Positions 57,979-64,000 of a stretch of 64,000 nucleotides of DNA are shown in pieces. A program made the translations under genes and the position numbers. Position 1 is the first letter of the stretch. The number at the start of each line of letters is the position of its first letter. The stretch spans positions 1,302,001 through 1,366,000 of the forward strand of contig NZ_QEKO01000001.1 in the NCBI RefSeq assembly GCF_003096595.1. The letters run 5' to 3'. The notes beneath the pieces were generated by a model that was not told the DNA's origin, did not search any database, and was given only the letters and a program-made list of their open reading frames with translations. The stretch is from Pusillimonas noertemannii (GTDB taxonomy: Bacteria > Pseudomonadota > Gammaproteobacteria > Burkholderiales > Burkholderiaceae_B).

Positions 57979-58730
57979 GGCGTGGCGTTCCAGGGCAGAT
58001 TGTGGCCCAGCGAACCCACCACCCTTTGCCATCGGGTCTGCAGGCTTGCATCGATGTTGCCCAGGGCTGTCTCGGCCACGCAGCCGCCGCGCTCCATGCC
58101 CGGATCGGCCTGCAGGCGCCAGCGTCGCGCGGCCGGATCGTCGTCCAGATGCGGCTGGACCAGGGCGAGGTCGTCGGGATGAAGGCGCAGGCGAAGCAGG
58201 CCTTCCTGGCCGGCGTCCATATAGAGAATGTCGCGCAGCGTGTCCAGGATCTTTTCCGGTTCGGCCGCCAGCGTCGATCGCACGACCTGCTGGGCAATGC
58301 TGATGGCAAGGCGGACAAGGGCCTGGCCCGTCTCGGCCTCGACGTCGTGCAACGCCGCCGAGCAGGCGTCCAGCAGCTCGGCCAGCCGGCGGGCCTGCGC
58401 ATCGTTCTGCATCCGGCCCTCTTCCTGCGCGTCCCGCATGCCGGCGTCGAAGCCTTCGGCGTGGCCCTCGGCCATTCCTTGATTGCGGCCTTCCTCGAGA
58501 CCCTGCCGGAAACCCTGCTCGCGGCCCTCGGCATGGCCCTGTGCACGGCCTTCTTCCCGGGCCTGCTGTTCCAGCCTGGCTATCTCTTCGCGCAGATGCG
58601 CCGGCAATGCCAGGGGCGCGTCGTCAGGCTGGTCTTCATCGCTGTCCGCGAAGTCGACCGATTCCATCTCCCAGCGGCGCCAGGCCTGGTCTCCATAGGC
58701 CCGCAGCGCCCGGCGCGCAGGTTCAGACAT
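57975..58730 (-). CDS. fliH: Flagellar export protein FliH
   Basis: FliH (251 aa) holds FliI and tethers it to FliN and FlhA. Trp residues near the N-terminus (QAWRRWEME) are the expected docking positions. The middle has a run of glycines at four-residue spacing ([20 protein letters not shown] and onward), the GxxxG repeat helix of FliH. A C-terminal domain similar to the b/delta stator of ATP synthase follows. It overlaps fliG by 8 bases. Confidence 0.94.
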   Translation of the reverse strand: MSEPARRALRAYGDQAWRRWEMESVDFADSDEDQPDDAPLALPAHLREEIARLEQQAREEGRAQGHAEGREQGFRQGLEEGRNQGMAEGHAEGFDAGMRDAQEEGRMQNDAQARRLAELLDACSAALHDVEAETGQALVRLAISIAQQVVRSTLAAEPEKILDTLRDILYMDAGQEGLLRLRLHPDDLALVQPHLDDDPAARRWRLQADPGMERGGCVAETALGNIDASLQTRWQRVVGSLGHNLPWNATP

Positions 58731-59730
58731 ATTCGTCGTCTCCGCGGCGGCTCAGGCTGAACTGGCCGGCTTCGGCAAGCCGCCTTGCCACCTGCAGTAT
58801 GGTCTTCTGGGCCTCTTCGACGCGGGACATGCGGATGGGTCCCTGCGCCTCCAGGTCTTCGCGCAGCATGTCGGCGGCGCGATTGGACATATTCTTCATG
58901 AATGTGTCGCGCAGTTCCTCGGGCGCGCCCTTGAGCGCGATCGTCAGCGTGGCGGTGTCGATCTCTTTCAGGATGAGCTGGATGGCCGAGGGCTCGATGT
59001 CCACCAGGTTGTCGAAGACGAACATTTCGTCGACGATGCGCTGGGCCAGGTCCGGATCCAGATCGCGCAGATTGGCCACCACCGCGTCCTCGTCGGCCGA
59101 GCTCATGTAGTTGATCAGCTCGGCGGCGGCGCGTACGCCGCCCATCTTGCTGCGCTTGGCGCCCTGGCCGGAAAGCATGTCATTGAGCACGTCGGTCAGT
59201 TCGTGCAGGGCCGAAGGCTGGACTCCGCCGAAGGTGGCGATGCGCAGCACCACGTCGTTGCGCAGGCGCTCGTCGAGCAGGGCCAGCACGGCCGAAGCGC
59301 GGTCGCGTTCGAGGTGGACGAGTATGGTGGCGATGATCTGCGGATGCTCGTCGCTGATCAGCTCGGCGACGCTGTTGGCGTCGATCCAGTTCAGGGCGTC
59401 GATGCCGTTGGCGTTGTCGCTGGCTTCCAGGATGTCTTCGATGAGGCCGGCCGCCCGGTCGTTGCCCAGCGCCTTGGTGAGCACGCTGCGTATGTAGTCG
59501 TCCGAGCCCACCGTAACGGCCATGAACTGGTCGGCCTCCTGACGGAACTCTTCGAGCACCTTGTCCACGTCGCTGCGCGTGACATGGGAAAGCGAGGCCA
59601 TGGCGCCCCCCACCATCTGGACCTCGCGGGCCGAGAGATGGCGGAAGACTTCCGCCGCCGCATCCTCGCCCAGCGACATCATGAGGATGGCGCAGCGTTG
59701 CAGTTGGTCGTCCGTGCTAGTGCTTGCCAT
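58723..59730 (-). CDS. fliG: Flagellar switch protein FliG
   Basis: FliG (335 aa) links the MS ring to the C-ring and contacts MotA to make torque. From the ATG at 59730 (14 bases inside the end of fliF) it shows the EHPQ motif in LISDEHPQIIATILVHLE, the GGVRAAAELINYM segment, and the C-terminal charged torque helix near LAQRIVDEMFVFDNLVDIE. The length is right for the family. Confidence 0.97.
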   Translation of the reverse strand: MASTSTDDQLQRCAILMMSLGEDAAAEVFRHLSAREVQMVGGAMASLSHVTRSDVDKVLEEFRQEADQFMAVTVGSDDYIRSVLTKALGNDRAAGLIEDILEASDNANGIDALNWIDANSVAELISDEHPQIIATILVHLERDRASAVLALLDERLRNDVVLRIATFGGVQPSALHELTDVLNDMLSGQGAKRSKMGGVRAAAELINYMSSADEDAVVANLRDLDPDLAQRIVDEMFVFDNLVDIEPSAIQLILKEIDTATLTIALKGAPEELRDTFMKNMSNRAADMLREDLEAQGPIRMSRVEEAQKTILQVARRLAEAGQFSLSRRGDDEYV

Positions 59731-61402
59731 TTTGTTCCATCCAGGAGCGCAGCACCATGGCCACGGCGCGCGGGTCCTTCGAGGCGAGGTCCTGCGCGAC
59801 ATTCAGATTGTCTTCGTAGCGGCTGATTTCCGATGCACGGCGTGCCGCGGCAGCCGCCGCGCTGGCCGCGGCGTTGCGGGTGGCGGCATCTTCCTGGGCC
59901 GCAATCTGTTCGGCCTCCTGGCGGCTTGAAAGGTGGGCCAGATAGGGCTTGACGATTTTGCGCCACACCAGCCAGGCGGCCAGCGCCAGCATCAGATAGC
60001 GGAGGATCTGCATGGCCAGTGCCTGATAGTCGGGATTCTGCCAGATGGCGACCTGGGCCGAAGTGTCGGCGGTGAACCGGCTGTTGACGATGCTGAGCGT
60101 GTCGCCGCGCTCTTCCGAAAAGCCCATCGCATCTTTGACGAGGCGGTTGAGGTTGTCGATCTCTTCGGGCGGCAGCGGCTGTGCCTGGCCGTCTTCCCCA
60201 GGCAGGTAGTTGACCACGACCGCAACCGACAGGCGGCGCAGCTTGCCCAGGGGCTCCTTGACGTGGCTGATGGTGCGGTCCACCTCGTAGTTGATGGTGG
60301 CATCGTGGCGGGTATTGGCGGGAACGTCTTCCTCGCCGCCGCCACCGCCCGTGCCGAGCTGGCTGCCTTGCGCCGCCCCGGTTGCGGCTTGGCCCGGCGT
60401 TCCCTGGCCGCCGGGCTGCGGCGGGGTGGTGATGGGCGCCGTGGCGTTGGGCGGGGGCTGATTGGTCAGCGCGCCGGGCACGCCTTCGGGCGGCAGCACG
60501 TTGTACTGCTGCGAGCCGCTGGTCTGCTTGCTGCGCACGGCGCCTTGGCCGGGCTCCTGGTTGGGGCGATAGACTTCAGAGGTCTGCTCGCGCTGCGAGA
60601 AATCGACGTCCGCGCTGGCCTGGGCGCGCACATTGCCCGGGCCGACCAGGGGGGCGACCAGGGTCAGTATGCGCTGCACCGTACGCTGCTCGATGTCGTT
60701 GACGAAGTTGCGCTGGGTGCCGTCCGTGCCGGCGTCTCCAGCGGGCGCACTGAGCAGGCGGCCGTTCTGGTCGACGACCGACACATGTTCCGCCGAAAGG
60801 CGGGGTACGCTCGACGACACCAGCCAGGCAATGGCCGACACCTGGGCTTCGCTGAGCGTGCGTCCGGGATAAAGCGTCAGCAGCACCGAGGCCGTGGGTT
60901 CCTGCCGCTCGCGCACGAACAGCGATTCGCGCGGAATGGCCAGGTGCACGCGGGCCTGCTGCACGGCATGCAGCGATGCGATGGAGTTGCCCAGCTCGCC
61001 TTCCAGGGCGCGTTGATAGGTGACCTGCTCTGTGAACTGGCTGGCGCCGAAGCGTGTGTTGTCCAGCAGCTCGAAACCCACGCCGCCGCTGCGAGGCAGG
61101 CCCTGGGTGGCCAGCTGCAGCCGGGTCTCGTGCACACGATCGGCGGGCACGAGTATGGCGCCGCCATTGTCCGAGAACCGGTATGGCACGTTCATCTGCC
61201 CCAGGGCCGACACAATGGCGCCGCCGTCGCGGTCTTCGATGTTCGAGAACAGCACGCGATATTCAGGCCCGCGGCTCCACAGCAGCACGACGACGACAAG
61301 GGCGATCAACGCCGGGGCGGCGCCCAGGAGAATCGGGCGTGGTATGCCTTGCAGCTTGCTCAGGACGGGAAAGCGAGCCACCAGCGCTTGCGCCTGGCTC
61401 AT
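59717..61402 (-). CDS. fliF: Flagellar MS-ring protein FliF
   Basis: FliF (561 aa) forms the inner-membrane MS ring on which the flagellum is built. From the ATG at 61402 the N-terminal helix is LLGAAPALIALVVVVLLWSRG, followed by YRVLFSNIEDRDGGAIVSAL and the ring-building motifs with ARVHLAIPRESLFVRE. A long Pro/Gln/Gly-rich loop lies in the periplasm. A second membrane helix (about 450-470) and a C-terminal FliG-binding tail (VAMVLRSWMEQ) complete it. It leads the minus-strand operon and is divergent from fliE. Confidence 0.96.
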   Translation of the reverse strand: MSQAQALVARFPVLSKLQGIPRPILLGAAPALIALVVVVLLWSRGPEYRVLFSNIEDRDGGAIVSALGQMNVPYRFSDNGGAILVPADRVHETRLQLATQGLPRSGGVGFELLDNTRFGASQFTEQVTYQRALEGELGNSIASLHAVQQARVHLAIPRESLFVRERQEPTASVLLTLYPGRTLSEAQVSAIAWLVSSSVPRLSAEHVSVVDQNGRLLSAPAGDAGTDGTQRNFVNDIEQRTVQRILTLVAPLVGPGNVRAQASADVDFSQREQTSEVYRPNQEPGQGAVRSKQTSGSQQYNVLPPEGVPGALTNQPPPNATAPITTPPQPGGQGTPGQAATGAAQGSQLGTGGGGGEEDVPANTRHDATINYEVDRTISHVKEPLGKLRRLSVAVVVNYLPGEDGQAQPLPPEEIDNLNRLVKDAMGFSEERGDTLSIVNSRFTADTSAQVAIWQNPDYQALAMQILRYLMLALAAWLVWRKIVKPYLAHLSSRQEAEQIAAQEDAATRNAAASAAAAAARRASEISRYEDNLNVAQDLASKDPRAVAMVLRSWMEQNGKH

Positions 61403-61707
61403 CGCGAGCCTCCGGCGGGCCTTGCGCAGGATCGCACCATTGCCGAAGGTTGCGTGTATACGATATGCATGCGACGGAATACGTGAAGGGGAGACGTCAT
61501 TATTGCGTGTCTTGAAGCAGGACCAAGCGCCGAAAAGCACGGGTTTTCAAGCGCAGTTCGGCTTTACGCCGCAGGCTGGATGCCGTTGGCCGGACAGGCG
61601 GAACAGATGGTAAATACGGGGCTGAAAGCCTTATGAGTGAAACAGCCGGGTGTTTTGGCGGCTAATGGCGCGCTTGCCAAGCGATGCGCTGCGCTACAGT
61701 GTGCGCC
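61403..61707. promoter_or_regulatory. Divergent control region between fliF and fliE
   Basis: This 305-base gap between two early (class II) transcription units should hold their promoters, but none is certain. A TAAA at 61614 with GCCTTATG downstream has the wrong spacing for sigma-28. GAAAA and TTTTC arms near 61531-61547 could form a small hairpin. The fliF reading frame continues upstream of 61402 but without homology. Confidence 0.4.
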
Positions 61708-62040
61708 ATGGCTATCTCCAACTTGAACAACATCGAATCCATTCTTGCCCAGATGCGGGAAGTCGCTCGCGCGGCATCGGGCTCGGGTGCGCGCGTCAAT
61801 GAACGGGAGCCCGTGCCCGGCGGCTTTGCGGCGGAACTGCAGCGCTCCTTGCGGCAGGTTTCGGCCATGCAGAACGGCGCCACCCAGCAGGCCAAGGGCT
61901 TTGCCCTGGGCGATCCGGGCATTTCCCTGAACAACGTGATGATAGACATGCAGAAGGCGGGCATTGCCTTCCAGGCCACCGTCCAGGTGCGCAATCGCCT
62001 GGTGGCGGCATACCAGGAAATCGCCAGCATGCCGGTCTGA
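61708..62040 (+). CDS. fliE: Flagellar hook-basal body complex protein FliE
   Basis: FliE (110 aa) joins the MS ring to the rod. From the ATG at 61708 it contains NNIESILAQMREVAR, then FAAELQRSLRQVSAMQ and GISLNNVMIDMQKAGIAFQATVQVRNRLVAAYQEI (in parts), the FliE signature. An earlier in-frame ATG at 61684 is unlikely. It is transcribed alone on the plus strand and converges with fhlB two bases further on. Confidence 0.95.
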   Translation: MAISNLNNIESILAQMREVARAASGSGARVNEREPVPGGFAAELQRSLRQVSAMQNGATQQAKGFALGDPGISLNNVMIDMQKAGIAFQATVQVRNRLVAAYQEIASMPV

Positions 62041-62042
62041 GT

Positions 62043-62345
62043 TCAGTTGTCCGCGGGCTCTGCTTCCAGCCGATACAGCCAGGCGAGCAGACGGGCTACG
62101 GCCTCGTAGAGCTCGGGCGGAATGTGCCGGTCCAGATCCACCTGCATCAGCAGGCCCACCAGTTCGGGCGACTGGTGCACGTACAGGCCGTGGTCCTGCG
62201 CGGTACGCATGATGTTCTCGGCCGCCGTGCCATAGCCCTTGGCCACCACGCGAGGCGCGGAGTCGGCCGTATCGTAGGCCAGGGCGACCGCGCTGCTGCG
62301 CGCAGGCGTGTTCGTCCCTCCGGCGTCGCGCGTTTGGTCCGTCAT
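62043..62345 (-). CDS. fhlB: Stand-alone FlhB C-terminal domain (FhlB-like)
   Basis: The 100-aa protein matches the cytoplasmic domain of FlhB without its membrane part: AVALAYDTADSAPRVVAKGYG, a middle helix, and IPPELYEAVARLLAWLYRLE. The NPTH autocleavage motif is absent; the protein begins after it. In some bacteria such a protein can replace the cleaved FlhB fragment and influence hook-length control. It overlaps the FliK-like gene (ATGA), which strongly suggests the two act together. The full flhB is at 30400. Confidence 0.88.
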   Translation of the reverse strand: MTDQTRDAGGTNTPARSSAVALAYDTADSAPRVVAKGYGTAAENIMRTAQDHGLYVHQSPELVGLLMQVDLDRHIPPELYEAVARLLAWLYRLEAEPADN

Positions 62346-63595
62346 ACCTCGTCCCTGTCCTGAATCGACAACTGGCTGAGCGTCAGCCCCCCTTCCTGGA
62401 ACTCCGTTCTTAGCGCCTGGTCATGCTGCTTCAGGGTCTGGGCGCTTTGCGGCGCCACGAGCCGCATCACGACCTGGCTGCCATGCAGCGACAGCCGGGC
62501 CTCGATCTCTCCGAGCGCGGGCAGTGAAAGACGCAGCCGGGTGGCCCAATGCGTGCCGGCCTCGTCGCTTGCCCCGTGCTCGTCGCGGCGGCTGACCTCC
62601 CAATCCAGCGGCGCATCCGGCCAGGCTTCGCCATGCCAGTTGAAGGCCTGGGCCGCCAGCGTCTCCAGCTGCTGGCGCACGACCAGATGCGTATCGGGAT
62701 GCAGGCCGAGCAGGGCGGGGGCATGGCTTTGGCCCGCCTGCCCCGTTGCAGCGGATGCACTGCGTGCTTCGGCGGGCATATTGTCAGAAGCGGAGCTGCC
62801 GGCCTGCGGAGCGCCGTGAGGTACAGCGGACGACGGGCCCGCATGTGTCGCGGCAGCAGGAGTCGAGCCTGTTTGTGCGGGCGCTGCGGACCCGCGCAGC
62901 TGGCCTTGGGGTTCGAGCTTGAGCTGGGCGGCGGTTCTGGCTCCAGAGGCCAGCTCCCGAAGATGCGATTCGTAGAACAGGCCGCTTTGCCCCACGGCCA
63001 GGCCCAGGGCGCGCGCAATCAAGGCGGGCCCGACATCGCCTGAAGCCGCATGGCCCGCCATCGGCGTCGCTGCCGCCGGGCCTGACGGGCCGGCGCCTGA
63101 GGCGCCGGAACCCGAGGCGGATGTCTGTGCCGGGGGCGCCGCGCCGGCCGCCGCGGCGGTGCCCGATGCGGCTGGTCCTGCCTGGACCAGAGGCGCGCGT
63201 CCGGCGACGGGCGGCGCCTGTCCGGGAAAGCGGGACAGCAGGGCCAGTATGGTTTTTGCGGCATGCCCCAGCGTTGTGGGCGCTGACGGAGTGCTGGACG
63301 TCTCGGTGCTGGGCCGTTCCGTTCCCTGAGGCAGGGGCCGGGATTGCAGCCTGGCATCCTCGACCTGGCGGCCTCCACGCTCTGTCTGGGCCAGGGCCTT
63401 GTCGATGGTCTCGGGCAGCGGGCGGCCGCCCTCATTGTGCAACGGCGCAATGCGCGTGGCGTCGGCCAGTTGCAGGATGGCGTCGGACTTGCCGGCATTG
63501 ACGATCTGGCTTTGCTGGGACGCCGCGACGCTTAGCGCGGTGTCGAGCCGGCGTATCAGCAGCGTCCCCAGATTCGAAGGCCCGCCCACGCTCAT
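62342..63595 (-). CDS. Second FliK-like hook-length control protein
   Basis: The 417-aa protein starts SVGGPSNLGTLLIRRLDTAL, has a long Ala/Pro/Ser/Gly-rich middle, and ends with a domain of about 100 residues (WEVSRRDEHGASD, then LRLSLPALGEIEARLSLHGSQVVMRLVA) that resembles the C-terminal FliK domain in length and strand pattern. It lacks the LDPPELG motif of the first FliK. It is translationally coupled to the FlhB C-domain gene, so a partnership like FliK with FlhB is inferred. Confidence 0.75.
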   Translation of the reverse strand: MSVGGPSNLGTLLIRRLDTALSVAASQQSQIVNAGKSDAILQLADATRIAPLHNEGGRPLPETIDKALAQTERGGRQVEDARLQSRPLPQGTERPSTETSSTPSAPTTLGHAAKTILALLSRFPGQAPPVAGRAPLVQAGPAASGTAAAAGAAPPAQTSASGSGASGAGPSGPAAATPMAGHAASGDVGPALIARALGLAVGQSGLFYESHLRELASGARTAAQLKLEPQGQLRGSAAPAQTGSTPAAATHAGPSSAVPHGAPQAGSSASDNMPAEARSASAATGQAGQSHAPALLGLHPDTHLVVRQQLETLAAQAFNWHGEAWPDAPLDWEVSRRDEHGASDEAGTHWATRLRLSLPALGEIEARLSLHGSQVVMRLVAPQSAQTLKQHDQALRTEFQEGGLTLSQLSIQDRDEV

Positions 63596-63617
63596 GGATG
63601 GATTCCTGCGCGCCGGC

Positions 63618-63953
63618 CTAGCGGCTGGCGGGTTGGGTGTTGCAGTAGGCTTCGAGCACGCTCTGATGGCGCTTCATGGCTCCCAGCATGGCTCCGAGCC
63701 TGGCCATCTCGGGGGCGGCCAGATTGCGGATGCGCGCGTCGTCATCCAGTATCTGGGTCAGCAGCGTCTTGCGCGCGGCCCGGTCGCCGCTGTCCAGGTG
63801 TGTGAGCGGTTTCAGCATTTCGACGGCGTCGCAATATTGCCGGCTGAGGGAAATGACGGAATCCCAGTCATTGGCCTGCGCCAGCTTGAGCATCTGGCCG
63901 GACAGTTCGGCGATGAGCTGATAGCGGTGCACGATGGGAGGTGTGTCGAGCAT
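63618..63953 (-). CDS. fliT: Flagellar protein FliT (export chaperone)
   Basis: FliT (111 aa) is the chaperone for the filament cap FliD and, in enteric bacteria, an inhibitor of FlhDC. The all-helical sequence starts near PIVHRYQLIAELSGQMLKLAQANDWDSVISL and has DDDARIRNLAAPEMARL, typical of FliT. It lies just upstream of the second FliK-like gene on the same strand (22-base gap). fliD and fliS are expected beyond the right edge. Confidence 0.88.
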   Translation of the reverse strand: MLDTPPIVHRYQLIAELSGQMLKLAQANDWDSVISLSRQYCDAVEMLKPLTHLDSGDRAARKTLLTQILDDDARIRNLAAPEMARLGAMLGAMKRHQSVLEAYCNTQPASR

Positions 63954-63984
63954 GATGGATTCGCCTTGAAGAGGCCTGGTGGAT

Positions 63985-64000
63985 TCAGGTTTGGCCGCCT
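63985..64000 (-). CDS. Possible 3' end of the gene upstream of fliT (fliS?)
   Basis: On the minus strand a frame entering from the window edge ends with Gly-Gly-Gln-Thr and a TGA at 63987-63985, 31 bases before the fliT start. Position suggests fliS, but only four residues are visible, so this is a guess. Confidence 0.25.

Noticed and set aside
56437-58182. Plus-strand open frame of 581 codons opposite fliJ, fliI and fliH
   Set aside because: Antisense to three certain genes; no motif; His/Gln/Arg-rich.
61614-61640. Sigma-28-like promoter in front of fliE (TAAA then GCCTTATG)
   Set aside because: The spacer is 13 bases instead of 15, and fliE is expected to be a class II gene.

Overview
The window looks like a chromosomal segment of a high-GC, flagellated betaproteobacterium of the order Burkholderiales, most likely family Alcaligenaceae (Bordetella/Achromobacter/Pusillimonas type). 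This rests on gene order (flhDC-motAB-che-flhBAF-flgNMA-flgB..L, then fliR..F, fliE) and on remembered protein resemblance, not on a database search. No rRNA, tRNA, CRISPR array, insertion sequence or prophage is visible.

Positions 1-17,526 hold metabolic and envelope genes: the 3' end of an autotransporter, a DUF924 protein, a Tat-exported molybdenum hydroxylase operon (large subunit, 2Fe-2S subunit, tri-haem cytochrome c), a thiamine-precursor (cytX-type) permease preceded by a TPP riboswitch, panD, a SulP anion transporter, a small ribbon-helix-helix protein, a TM2 membrane protein, a methyltransferase, divergent glpK and glpD, and an NlpC/P60 lipoprotein.

Positions 17,527-64,000 are one flagellar and chemotaxis island. 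It opens with a long AT-rich leader in front of flhDC, the class I master regulator. Next come motAB and cheAW, an MCP, cheRBYZ and a second, soluble MCP. flhBAF encode export components, including an FlhF with a very long C-terminal extension. On the minus strand, flgA and flgMN follow, with a clear sigma-28 promoter before flgM. flgBCDEFGHIJ build rod, hook and rings; flgKL have their own sigma-28 promoter and are translationally coupled to a third MCP and a small lipoprotein. On the minus strand lies fliF-G-H-I-J-K-L-M-N-O-P-Q-R (MS ring, switch, export gate), divergent from fliE. The window ends with fliT, a second FliK-like gene and a stand-alone FlhB C-domain (fhlB).

The genes form a temporal cascade: FlhDC should activate class II basal-body and export genes. 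FlgM is exported once the hook is finished, which frees FliA (sigma-28) for class III promoters such as those before flgM and flgK. fliA, flhG, fliC and fliD are not in this window. I found no convincing wholly new system. The most unusual points are the FlhF extension, the duplicated FliK/FlhB-C pair, the soluble MCP with its sensor at the C-terminus, the duplicated N-terminal motif in FliN, and the AT-rich flhDC leader with a distant inverted repeat.
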